A stretch of DNA of 64,000 bases from Comamonadaceae bacterium UBA4962 (GTDB taxonomy: Bacteria; Pseudomonadota; Gammaproteobacteria; Burkholderiales; Burkholderiaceae_C): the NCBI GenBank assembly GCA_002397315.1, contig DHAE01000023.1, forward strand, positions 180,419-244,418, written 5' to 3'. Under the pieces are notes generated by a model. The model searched no databases, had not been told where the DNA came from, and worked only from the letters and a program-made list of their open reading frames with translations. Below are positions 17,819-25,883 of this stretch, piece by piece (position 1 is the stretch's first letter; each line of letters begins with the position of its first letter). The position numbers and the translations under genes are program-made.

Positions 17819-19600
17819 ATGGTCCGCCCCACCACGTCCTCGACATCGCCCGTTCATCTGCCCGCCTCGCCCGGCCACGGGACGACCCAGCCCGGCAACC
17901 AGCCGGGATCGCCCGAGGTGCGCCCCGGCAGCCGGCGCATGGCGGAGACGGAGCTGCAGCACAACCCGCGCGCCTCGACCGCCTCCTCCCCCCCGGTAGC
18001 GGGGAGCAGGCCGTCCCGGGCGGAGGCACCGGCACGAGACCCCGGCGAGCTGTCGCGGAGCGCCATGCGCTCCGGCACCGATCTCGAAGCCGGCACGGCC
18101 GCAGCGCCGCCGGAGGCACGGAGTGCCGCCTCCCGCCTGATGCGGACGGGGCGGCAGTGGGCCTCCGGGGCCGTGAACCTCGCGCAGGGCTCCGTCGCGC
18201 AGGTCAGGGACGGCACCACGGCAGGTGCCGCGTACGTCAGAAACAAGGCGGTTGCCGGCCAGCAGTACGCCGCGCAGAAGATGGCGCAGGGAGCCCATTA
18301 CGCGGCGGCGAAGGCGCAGCAGGGCTGGGAAGCCACCAGCGCTTTCGCGCAACGCGGCGCCCAGGATCTCGTCGGCGACCGGCTCCCCAGCCGGGCCGCG
18401 GTCGGCGCCTTTGCCGGTCACACGCTTCAGCAATTGCTCACCTGCGGCATACCGACGTTTTCCCGGGAATATGCGATGCTGCAGATCTACCGCGGCATCG
18501 TGAACTCCAAATTCGCGCAGGACAATCCGTTCGCCGTGGTGGGCATGCAGAGCGCAGTGTCCATGATGGCCATCGTGGCACACGCGAAGCTGCGGCACGC
18601 CCGGATGGACCGCGATCCCGAAGCGGCGGTCAAGGGGCATTTCGGCCTCACCAACGCCCAGTGGGAAGCCCTGCCTCCCGAGGCCCGGCAAAAGCGCATC
18701 GCCGTGCAGCAGGCCGACTCGCGCCGGGTGACGGCCAACCAGGTCATCGCCGAAATGGGCAACTTCACCATGGGCTCGGTCGCGGCAGCGCACGGAGACC
18801 CCACCGTCGCCGCACGGATCTTCGCCACGCAGGCACGCAACGTCATCTATGCCGGGATGCGCGAGCTGATGCAGGCCAGCATCAAGTTCGTGGACACCCG
18901 CGGGCCCGCCACCAGCGGCGTCAACGATGCGAACATGAGTTCCATGGCGGCGGTCTACACCCTGATGACCATGGGGGCCAGCACGGCCTCGGATGCCGTG
19001 GTCACGGCGGCGCTGAGCGCGCGCTCTGTCGGGCTCAACGGCCTGCAGTTCCGGACGGCCGACACCGTCAATCCGCTGCGCACGCCGCAATTGAACAACG
19101 CCGCGCTGGTCGCCGTGATCCGCGCCCTGTTCAACACATCGGTGGAAGTGATCGACGCGGGTGTCGGAAAGCACTACGAAACCAAGCAGGTGGGAGCGCA
19201 GCAGGTCTGGAATTCGGGCGACAAACTGCCGTTCAAGGACCACGACCGCGTGTTCGACCATTCCATCGCCCGGTTCTCCTGGAACCAGTTGGCCGGCATG
19301 GCCAACCTGGCGGTGCAGCAGGTCGGCAAAGCCGCGGGACTGAATGCCTCCGCCCCTGCGGTGACCTCGTTCCTGGGGGTGGGATCGACGGCCGCGGCCT
19401 TTGGCCTGGCCTACCGCAACACGAACCAGACCTATCAGGCGCACGCCAGGGTGCGCTCGGCCGTCGCCGCTGCCGCCCAGCAGGCCGCACGGCCCGCGCA
19501 GGCGGAACAGGCCGCGCCCGCTGCACCCAGGGTCACGCTGACGGACATCGTGGAGGAAGCCCCTCCTCCGGCCCCGCGGGAGCGGCGCCACAGTTTCTGA
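17819..19600 (+). CDS. candidate type III secreted effector
   Basis: A 593-residue protein I cannot assign to a named family with certainty. The first 100 residues are rich in Ser, Thr, Pro and Gly and lack acidic residues at the very N terminus (MVRPTTSSTSPVHLPASPGH), as expected of a type III secretion signal. A helical, Ala/Gln-rich region follows (about 105-180), then a folded domain to about residue 545 with alternating helices, and a Pro/Ala-rich tail ending RRHSF. No protease or transferase motif stands out. It starts 44 bases after the chaperone-like gene and so shares the PIP-box promoter. HopD1/XopB-type effectors have similar size, but I could not confirm that relation. Confidence 0.6.
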   Translation: MVRPTTSSTSPVHLPASPGHGTTQPGNQPGSPEVRPGSRRMAETELQHNPRASTASSPPVAGSRPSRAEAPARDPGELSRSAMRSGTDLEAGTAAAPPEARSAASRLMRTGRQWASGAVNLAQGSVAQVRDGTTAGAAYVRNKAVAGQQYAAQKMAQGAHYAAAKAQQGWEATSAFAQRGAQDLVGDRLPSRAAVGAFAGHTLQQLLTCGIPTFSREYAMLQIYRGIVNSKFAQDNPFAVVGMQSAVSMMAIVAHAKLRHARMDRDPEAAVKGHFGLTNAQWEALPPEARQKRIAVQQADSRRVTANQVIAEMGNFTMGSVAAAHGDPTVAARIFATQARNVIYAGMRELMQASIKFVDTRGPATSGVNDANMSSMAAVYTLMTMGASTASDAVVTAALSARSVGLNGLQFRTADTVNPLRTPQLNNAALVAVIRALFNTSVEVIDAGVGKHYETKQVGAQQVWNSGDKLPFKDHDRVFDHSIARFSWNQLAGMANLAVQQVGKAAGLNASAPAVTSFLGVGSTAAAFGLAYRNTNQTYQAHARVRSAVAAAAQQAARPAQAEQAAPAAPRVTLTDIVEEAPPPAPRERRHSF

Positions 19601-19660
19601 GGCGGCACCCTCCGGCCAATCCGCGCGCGCCGGGGCTGCCGTGCTACGCTGCGCGGCATC

Positions 19661-20095
19661 ATGTTCAATCCCACGCAAGCGGACGTGCGCCGCTTCTTCT
19701 GCGCGGTCCACGCCAAGGCGCAGGCCGGCCAGCCGATGGAGGCCATCGAGACGCTGGCCAGCCTCTGGATCGCCGAACACCCCGAGTACCACGCGGAGCT
19801 CTCCGACGTGGATGCCGCCCTCGCCCGCAACTACGACGAGACGCCCGGCCGCACCAATCCCTTCCTGCACCTGTCGATGCACCTGTCGATCAGCGAACAG
19901 TGCAGCATCGACCAGCCGCGCGGCATCCGCCAGGCGGTGGAACTGCTCGCGGCGCGCCTGGGATCGCTCCAGGACGCGCACCACGCCGCGATGGAATGCC
20001 TGGGCACCATGCTCTGGGAGAGCCAGCGCTCGGGCCGCCCGCCCGACGGCAATGCCTACGTGGCCTGCGTGCAGCGCCGCGCCACACGGGACTGA
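19661..20095 (+). CDS. DUF1841 family protein
   Basis: A 144-residue soluble protein recognised as DUF1841, a family widespread in betaproteobacteria and without known function. It begins MFNPTQADVRRFFCAVHAK and carries the family features WIAEHPEYHAELSD, GRTNPFLHLSMHLSISEQ (a His-rich stretch HLSMHLSISEQ) and AHHAAMECLGTMLWESQR toward the end. It stands alone between the effector-like gene and the GGDEF-EAL gene; the extended -10 promoter downstream begins 24 bases after its stop, so it is probably a monocistron. Confidence 0.85.
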   Translation: MFNPTQADVRRFFCAVHAKAQAGQPMEAIETLASLWIAEHPEYHAELSDVDAALARNYDETPGRTNPFLHLSMHLSISEQCSIDQPRGIRQAVELLAARLGSLQDAHHAAMECLGTMLWESQRSGRPPDGNAYVACVQRRATRD

Positions 20096-20118
20096 ACGTG
20101 CCGGCCGTGTCCGGCGTT

Positions 20119-20127
20119 TGCTATAAT
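20119..20127 (+). promoter_or_regulatory. extended -10 promoter (TGCTATAAT)
   Basis: TG-C-TATAAT is a perfect extended -10 element in a local AT-rich dip. No good -35 is present, which extended -10 promoters tolerate. Transcription would begin near 20134, leaving a leader of about 65 bases before the GGDEF-EAL gene. Confidence 0.6.
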
Positions 20128-20199
20128 AAAGGTAGCATTTTCTCCACAGCGACCACGGCAGCACCCCCATGAACCGACGACCTCTGGCACGCCGGATCC

Positions 20200-22743
20200 A
20201 TGGTCTCCAAGGACGGGGCTGACGTGCGGCGGCGCCAGCTGTCGCTGCGCACGGCGATCGCCGTGCCGTTCGCCGCCCTGTTCGTGGGTACCGTGGCCCT
20301 GCAGGCGGTCACGCAGCACCGGCAGATCGATGCGCTGATCGACCAGGAAAGCGTGCGCCTGCTGGATGCCGTGACGCACACGGCCGGCGAACGGCTCGTG
20401 AACTTCCTCGCCACGCCCTTCCGCATCCAGCGCAGCGTCGCCGACGCGATCGGGCGCCACGATCTCTACCACCCCGGCGACCTGCGCCCCGTCCACGAAT
20501 ACCTGCGCGCCGTGCTGGATGCGCTCTATGCGGACCAGCCGCAGATCAGCATGCTGGGCTTCGGCAGCCGCGACGGCGACTACACCGGCATGCGGCGCGA
20601 AACGGACGGCCGCCTGCGGCTGGTGCTGCAGGACCGCAGCACGCAGGGCCGCCTCCAGGTGCACGGCATCGGCGCCACCGCCGGCGAGGTCATCGCCTCG
20701 GTGCCGGGCTACGATCCCCGCACGCGGCCCTGGTATGCCCCGGTGGTGGCCAAGGGGCGCCCCCAATGGTCGGACGTCTACACCACGGCGGGCGAGCACC
20801 CGGACGTGATCATCGCGGCCTCCTCGCCGGTCGTGTCCGCGGGCCAGGTCGTGGGCGCGGTGCAGGCGGAGGTGCGCCTGGACACGCTGCACCGCTTCCT
20901 GCGCGAGGAGCCGCTGCTCGGCCACGGCCAGATCTTCGTGCTGGATGCCGAGGACCGGCTCATCGCGCAGTCCGCTCCCGGCGGCGTGACGCTGCCCCTG
21001 GAGCCCGGAAGCCAGCAGTACGCACGGCGGCTCGCCACGCAGAGCACGAGCGCCGGCATCCGCGCCGCGGCGCAGGGCCTGCCCCCCGGATCGCATGGCG
21101 GGCAGGCGGCGTTTTCCTACCGGCTGGAGGGCGAGCGCTATTTCGCGCGCGTCACGCCCTTCACCGGGGTGCCGGGCGTCCACTGGCGCATCGTGGTCGC
21201 GCTGCCCGAATCGGACCTGCTGGGCGACACGCGCGCGGCGTCGCGCCGCGCCCTGTTCGCCACGGCGGCCATCGCGGCCTTCGGCCTGCTGCTGGGGCTG
21301 TGGGCCGTGCAGCGGATCGCCGCGCCCATCCTGCTCACCGCGCGGGCCGCGCAGCGGATGGCGCGCGGCGACTGGAACACGGAACTGCGCGCCACCAGCC
21401 CGCTGCGCGAAACCGCGGCGCTGGTGCAAGCCTTCAACGACATGGCCGGCCGGCTGCGGCATTCGTTCCAGCAGTTGCGCGAACAGCTGCTCGGCGACGC
21501 GCTCACCGGCCTGCTGACACGGCGCGGCCTGCTGGAAAAGGCCGACGGGCCGCAACCGCGCCGCGCGGTGCTCGTGCTGGCCGGCCTCGACGCCTTCCGC
21601 GCGGTGAACGACAGCATGGGCCTGGACACCGGCGACCGCCTGCTGCGGGCCATCGCCGAGCGACTGCGCGCCACCCAGCCGGACACGGTGCTCATCGCCC
21701 GCCTGGGCGGCGACGAATTCGCCCTGCTGCGCCTGGATGCCGACGCGGCCGCGCCGGAGACCGCGGGCAAGGCCTTGCTGGACACGTTCGCCGAGCCGTT
21801 CTCCGTCGGCGAGGACGAGGTGCTGCTCACGGCATCCGTCGGTCTCGTCGCGGGTACGCTGCCGGCCGGGCAACTGGCCGAATGGCTGCGCAACGCGAGC
21901 ATCGCGCTCGGCGAGGCCAAGCGCCTGGGCCGCAGCCAGTGCGTGGCGTTCGCCGATGAGATGATGGAGCGCTCGCTGGAGCGCACGCGCCTGGCGATCG
22001 AGCTGCGGCAGGCGCTCGATCGCGGCCAGTTCATGGTGCACTACCAGCCCGTGGTGGAGCTGGCCTCCGGCCGCGCCACCGGCGCCGAGGCCCTGCTGCG
22101 CTGGAACAGCCCGACGCGCGGCATGGTGCCGCCGGGCGTGTTCATCCCGGTGGCCGAGGCCTCCGACCTGATCCTCGGCATCGGGGAATGGGTGCTGCGC
22201 GCCGCCACGGAGGCGATCGCGCAGCGGCTGCCCGAGCTGCCCGCGGACTTCGACATCCACGTCAACGTCTCCGCCCGCCAGCTCATCCAGTCCGACTTCC
22301 ACGAAACCCTGCGGCAGATCCTGGAGGACAGCGGCCTGCCGCCGCGCCACCTGACGCTGGAACTCACCGAATCGGTGCTGCTGGAAGACGACGGCGTGAC
22401 CGGCGCGCGCCTCGCCGCGATCCGCGCGCTCGGCGTGAAGATCGCCATCGACGATTTCGGCACCGGCTACTCGTCGCTCGCCTACCTGGGCCGGCTGCCG
22501 TTCGACTGCCTCAAGGTGGACCAGCGCTTCGTGCGCAACCTGCTGCACTCGCCGCAGGACGAGGCCATCGTGAAGGCGGTGCTCAACATGGCCAAGGGCT
22601 TCGCGGTGACCGTGGTGGCCGAGGGCGTGGAGACGGCCGAGGAGGCCGACCGCCTGCGCGCCCTGGGTTGCAGCCACGCGCAGGGCTACCGCTTCGGCCG
22701 GCCGGCGCCGCTGGACACGCTCGGCCTGTCCGCGGTGCGCTGA
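20200..22743 (+). CDS. membrane-bound GGDEF-EAL c-di-GMP enzyme with dCache sensor
   Basis: An 847-residue inner-membrane signalling protein. A first membrane segment (about 15-40) and a second (about 350-375) enclose a periplasmic dCache-type sensor with DPRTRPWYAPVVAKG and VYTTAGEHPDVIIAASSPV. A HAMP linker follows, then a GGDEF domain with intact RLGGDEFALL (near residue 505) and an EAL domain with GAEALLRW (near 628), ELTESVLLEDDG, IDDFGTGYSSLAYLGRLPFD and AEGVETAEEADRLRALG. All EAL catalytic residues look present, so it may both make and degrade c-di-GMP, depending on the periplasmic ligand. It has its own extended -10 promoter. Confidence 0.93.
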   Translation: MVSKDGADVRRRQLSLRTAIAVPFAALFVGTVALQAVTQHRQIDALIDQESVRLLDAVTHTAGERLVNFLATPFRIQRSVADAIGRHDLYHPGDLRPVHEYLRAVLDALYADQPQISMLGFGSRDGDYTGMRRETDGRLRLVLQDRSTQGRLQVHGIGATAGEVIASVPGYDPRTRPWYAPVVAKGRPQWSDVYTTAGEHPDVIIAASSPVVSAGQVVGAVQAEVRLDTLHRFLREEPLLGHGQIFVLDAEDRLIAQSAPGGVTLPLEPGSQQYARRLATQSTSAGIRAAAQGLPPGSHGGQAAFSYRLEGERYFARVTPFTGVPGVHWRIVVALPESDLLGDTRAASRRALFATAAIAAFGLLLGLWAVQRIAAPILLTARAAQRMARGDWNTELRATSPLRETAALVQAFNDMAGRLRHSFQQLREQLLGDALTGLLTRRGLLEKADGPQPRRAVLVLAGLDAFRAVNDSMGLDTGDRLLRAIAERLRATQPDTVLIARLGGDEFALLRLDADAAAPETAGKALLDTFAEPFSVGEDEVLLTASVGLVAGTLPAGQLAEWLRNASIALGEAKRLGRSQCVAFADEMMERSLERTRLAIELRQALDRGQFMVHYQPVVELASGRATGAEALLRWNSPTRGMVPPGVFIPVAEASDLILGIGEWVLRAATEAIAQRLPELPADFDIHVNVSARQLIQSDFHETLRQILEDSGLPPRHLTLELTESVLLEDDGVTGARLAAIRALGVKIAIDDFGTGYSSLAYLGRLPFDCLKVDQRFVRNLLHSPQDEAIVKAVLNMAKGFAVTVVAEGVETAEEADRLRALGCSHAQGYRFGRPAPLDTLGLSAVR

Positions 22744-23243
22744 GCGCGCCTTCCCTTCCGTCGGGGCACCCCTGCCGCCTGCGCCATGCGCCGCAGCGGA
22801 TTCAGGAAAATTCAGAACAATTCATACGCATGGCCCCCCGGGCCTTCGCGTTCCCGACAAGAATGAACCACCTCGCACACGAGGGAGGGAGCAGGCAAGC
22901 CGCCTGCCGAGGAACAACCAGCACGGCCCGGGTCGACAGGCCGTGCATCGAATAAAGAGGGTTCCGGTGCCAACAGCCATCCATACCGCCGTTCCGCGGT
23001 GCCCCAGCCAACGCGGCGTTCCGCCCACCGCGCACCGCCCCGCCCCTGCGCACGCCCCCGCCATCCGGCGCCGCTGCAGCGCCCCGCGGCGCTGACCCCC
23101 GGGCGGCGCCGGTCCGGCGTCGACCCATCCATTCCATCGGCCTGCCCGCCCGTCCGCGCGCTGGCCCTCCGTGCACGGCCGGCCCTTCCTGTCCGGCGGT
23201 GGATTACCGCAGACCGCACCCCTCCTCTTCCAAGGAACCTTCC
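22744..23243. other. 500-base gap upstream of the TULIP-like operon
   Basis: No credible gene is seen. The left part (22800-22830) is AT-rich and carries three ATTCA units at exact 10-base spacing; the part from about 22990 to 23190 is very C-rich and reads as low-complexity Pro/Arg in several frames. The promoter of the downstream operon is expected here, but no clear -35/-10 pair and no PIP box were found. Confidence 0.5.
22800..22824. promoter_or_regulatory. three phased ATTCA repeats, possible regulator site
   Basis: ATTCA occurs at 22800, 22810 and 22820, exactly one helical turn apart. Such phased direct repeats are typical of OmpR-type or similar dimeric regulators binding one DNA face. 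The site is about 420 bases before the first operon gene, so the link is uncertain. Confidence 0.35.
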
Positions 23244-23882
23244 ATGAGCACCGATCCAGTCACCCAGATCCTCAACGAAGTCCTGCAGGGACTCGTCACC
23301 CAGTTGAACGGCGAGATCCACGCCGCCATCGTGGGCGCCGGGTACGACCCCTACCGCGACGTCGCCTCCGGCTCCACCAGCATCGGCATCGGCACGGCGT
23401 CGTATTCGGTCTCGAACCTCACGGGCATCTCGTCGCTGCAACTGCAGGACATGGTGGTCGGCAACGTCAGTGCCTCCGGTGCCAATCTCGTGGGCACCGT
23501 GAGCTTCCACGCGCAGCTCACCAGCTCGCTGATGGCGCAGGTGGCGGGCGAGGTGAGCGTGCTCTTCGCGCATCCCGGCATTTCGGGCAGCCTGCGTATC
23601 GACAGCCCCACGATCGCCGGCACCGCGCAGTTCCAGGCCAGCACCTCGGGCGGCAAGCTGTGCCTGAACACCCTGTCGGGACTGAGCACGGACTTCAACT
23701 ACGGCAACGCGGCGATCTGGATCAACGACCTCGGACCGCTCAACTACCTGCTGCAGCCGGTCGAGAACCTGATCCTGGACGCCGCCAAGGGCGCGATCCG
23801 CTCGCTGATCTCGTCGCAGATCGGCGGCATCGTCGGCAGGGAACTGAGCCAGCAATTGCCGCAGTGCGTGCCCTTTCCATGA
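23244..23882 (+). CDS. TULIP-like (takeout/group 7 allergen-like) putative lipid-binding protein
   Basis: A 212-residue protein without signal peptide, first gene of an eight-gene operon. A helical start (TQILNEVLQGLVTQLNGEIHA) leads into a long series of alternating polar/hydrophobic strands (SNLTGISSLQLQDMVVGN, GANLVGTVSFHAQLTS, LRIDSPTIAGTAQFQAST) and a closing amphipathic helix (AKGAIRSLISSQIGGIVG). This order of strand-rich barrel plus long helices, with the LNYLLQPVENLI turn, resembles tubular lipid-binding proteins. The resemblance is by pattern only; no catalytic motif is seen. Its TGA overlaps the next gene as ATGA. Confidence 0.6.
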   Translation: MSTDPVTQILNEVLQGLVTQLNGEIHAAIVGAGYDPYRDVASGSTSIGIGTASYSVSNLTGISSLQLQDMVVGNVSASGANLVGTVSFHAQLTSSLMAQVAGEVSVLFAHPGISGSLRIDSPTIAGTAQFQASTSGGKLCLNTLSGLSTDFNYGNAAIWINDLGPLNYLLQPVENLILDAAKGAIRSLISSQIGGIVGRELSQQLPQCVPFP

Positions 23883-24508
23883 GGATGCGGATCGAACCCC
23901 TGGCACGGACCACGCAGCGCATCGGGCCCGTCGATCCCCCGCCAGGATCCTCCTCGGCAGCCGATGGTTGCGCGCTGGACATTGCGCTGGAGGCGCAGCG
24001 TCGCAGCAACTGGTGCTGGGCCGCCGTCACCTGTGCGGTCGCCGCCCATTACGGCGACCGTTCATGGCAGCAGGACCGGCTCGCCTGGCGCATCCTGGCC
24101 GCGGACGGCGTGCGCCACGACCAGCCGCCGCCTCCCGCGCTGCTGCAGGAGGAGCGCTACAACCAGCAGGCCGCCATGGAACGCACGCTGCGCTACGTGA
24201 ACTGCCTGGCGGGCTGGAGCAGCGGCCGCCCCCCGTTCCGCCGCCTGATGCGCGAACTGGACGAAGGCCGCCCCCTCGCGGTGGCAGTCCGGTGGCACTC
24301 GGGCTCGCAGCACTACCTGCTCGTGGACGGCTACTGCCGCACGCTGCGCACGATCCTGATCGCCGACCCGCAATGCGGCCGCGCCGTCGTCGATTTCGAC
24401 GACTTTCCCCGGCACTACCGCCATGGCGGCGAGTGGATGGAAACCTACTGGACGCACAACCCCCGTTCGGCCATGCCGACAACTCAAGGAGAGGTGGAAC
24501 ATGAGTAG
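23879..24508 (+). CDS. papain-like cysteine protease
   Basis: A 209-residue papain-fold protein. The nucleophile motif QRRSNWCWAAV puts Cys46 at the start of the central helix, as in C39-like and AvrRpt2 (C70) peptidases. The His lies in SGSQHYLLVDGY (His145) and the third residue is probably Asp163 in LIADPQCG. No signal peptide, no membrane segment and no N-terminal peptidase prodomain are visible. The start ATG 23879 overlaps the preceding stop, and the end overlaps the next gene by 8 bases, so translation is coupled. In this operon it may process one of the large neighbour proteins, or be a toxin or effector itself; both are inference. Confidence 0.75.
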   Translation: MRMRIEPLARTTQRIGPVDPPPGSSSAADGCALDIALEAQRRSNWCWAAVTCAVAAHYGDRSWQQDRLAWRILAADGVRHDQPPPPALLQEERYNQQAAMERTLRYVNCLAGWSSGRPPFRRLMRELDEGRPLAVAVRWHSGSQHYLLVDGYCRTLRTILIADPQCGRAVVDFDDFPRHYRHGGEWMETYWTHNPRSAMPTTQGEVEHE

Positions 24509-25424
24509 CAACTACGACGCAGCACTGGTGCTGGATGCCGGCACCCTGAACCAGGGGATGACCCAGCTCTATGCCAACGCGCAGGCCCGGCAGACGCTTT
24601 TCAAGGGTGTGCGGACCGTCGGCCAGGCAGGCATCACCACCGTGGACTGGAGCATCGACGCTGCGCCGCAGTTCGTGCTCGCACCTCCCACGCCCGCCCA
24701 GTGGAACAACCCCGCCACCTTCAGCCCGTCGGACCAGCCCAAACCGGCCGCGCCGACGGACCAGATGTTCCAGATACAGTTGCCGGCCTTCACCACCACC
24801 TTCCACATGCAGCAGGGCCAGCCGATGACGCTGAAGTCTTCGCTCGTGGCGTTCGCACAGGTCACGGTGTCCGGCCGGCAGATCGCTCTGGGCACGGTAG
24901 CGGTCCTGCCGGGCAATCCCAGCGCGGCCGCCGAGATCTACCTGCAGGTGTTGTGCAGCATCGTCTTCGCCCAGGTGCAGGATCTGCTCGCGGGCTACCA
25001 GATCCCCTCCAGCATCGCGGTGGAAGGACAGAGCTTCACGCCACCGGTCGTCACCGTCACGGGCAGCCACCTGGTGCTGGCCAGCAATCTCGCGGCCAAC
25101 GGCCCGCCCGACATCGGCGGGGTGCAGTGGCCCCAGCAGCCCCTGGGCGTGCTGATCGGGCGCCGGCTGCTGTCCGCGCTGGTGAGCCAGTACGGCGACG
25201 CCCTGGTGCAAAAGATGGACAACAAGACCATCAACGAGAGCGACAGCAACTGGACGGGAAGCTACTCGCTGGACGGCGGCATCAGCAACGCATCCATCGC
25301 GGTGGGTTCGACCCTGCCCGAGATCAACCTCACCGCCACCTTCGCAGCCACCGCCTCGGTGGGCGTCTCGTGGTGGCTGGTGCCAGGCGCCTGCGCCCTG
25401 GAAACCGCCTCGAATCTTCTCTGA
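24501..25424 (+). CDS. TULIP/P47-like putative lipid-binding protein
   Basis: A 307-residue protein without signal peptide. It opens MSSNYDAALVLDAGTLNQGM, a start that recalls clostridial P47/OrfX proteins, where a strand is followed by a helix with Asn-Gln. Repeated beta-strand patterns (FTTTFHMQQGQPMTLKSSL, LVAFAQVTVSGRQIALGTV) flank two long helices (YLQVLCSIVFAQVQDLLAG; IGRRLLSALVSQYGDALVQK). The end (TLPEINLTATFAATASVGVS) is again strand-like. P47 and OrfX2 of botulinum clusters have TULIP folds with this order. The next gene could be the second half of the same tube. Function unknown. Confidence 0.55.
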   Translation: MSSNYDAALVLDAGTLNQGMTQLYANAQARQTLFKGVRTVGQAGITTVDWSIDAAPQFVLAPPTPAQWNNPATFSPSDQPKPAAPTDQMFQIQLPAFTTTFHMQQGQPMTLKSSLVAFAQVTVSGRQIALGTVAVLPGNPSAAAEIYLQVLCSIVFAQVQDLLAGYQIPSSIAVEGQSFTPPVVTVTGSHLVLASNLAANGPPDIGGVQWPQQPLGVLIGRRLLSALVSQYGDALVQKMDNKTINESDSNWTGSYSLDGGISNASIAVGSTLPEINLTATFAATASVGVSWWLVPGACALETASNLL

Positions 25425-25436
25425 ACGGAGCCCACC

Positions 25437-25835
25437 ATGGTTGATTTCGCGAAAGCCAGCTTCGGCACCCAGCCCACACCCCTCACCGTCACGGTCAAGC
25501 CCGTCGTCTCGGGCTCCAGCACGGTGCAACTGCAACTGCAGCCGCTGCCCGACTTCTCGATCACCTACGCCAAGGCCGGCAGCGGATGGGAGCAGTTCAA
25601 CGCCTCGCTGCTGCAGCACGTGGCCACCACGATCATCGGCGTCGCCACGCCGTTCATCCAGTCGGCCATCCAGAGTGCGGCGCAGAAGTACCTCAACGAG
25701 AACGCGTCGTTCCCGGTACCCGCCATCCCCATCACCTTCGAGGGCATCAGCCTGAAGCTGACGCCCTCGAACCTGAACATTTCCAACGCGGATGCGGACC
25801 ACGTGCTGGTCACCGCCACCGTCAACGTGTCCTGA
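25437..25835 (+). CDS. small TULIP/OrfX1-like protein
   Basis: A 132-residue protein with paired strands (TPLTVTVKPVVSGSSTVQLQ, PDFSITYAKAG), one long helix (LLQHVATTIIGVATPFIQSA, continuing IQSAAQKYLNEN) and terminal strands (ITFEGISLKLTPSNLNISN, DHVLVTATVNV). The size matches OrfX1-type companions of P47. It starts 12 bases after the preceding gene, and the two together have the length of one complete tubular lipid-binding protein, so they may form a heterodimer. No motif gives a catalytic role; the fold call rests on pattern. Confidence 0.5.
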   Translation: MVDFAKASFGTQPTPLTVTVKPVVSGSSTVQLQLQPLPDFSITYAKAGSGWEQFNASLLQHVATTIIGVATPFIQSAIQSAAQKYLNENASFPVPAIPITFEGISLKLTPSNLNISNADADHVLVTATVNVS

Positions 25836-25883
25836 TCCGGCCCCCACCGTACGGACGAAGGCCCCCCGAACGAGGAGAATTTC

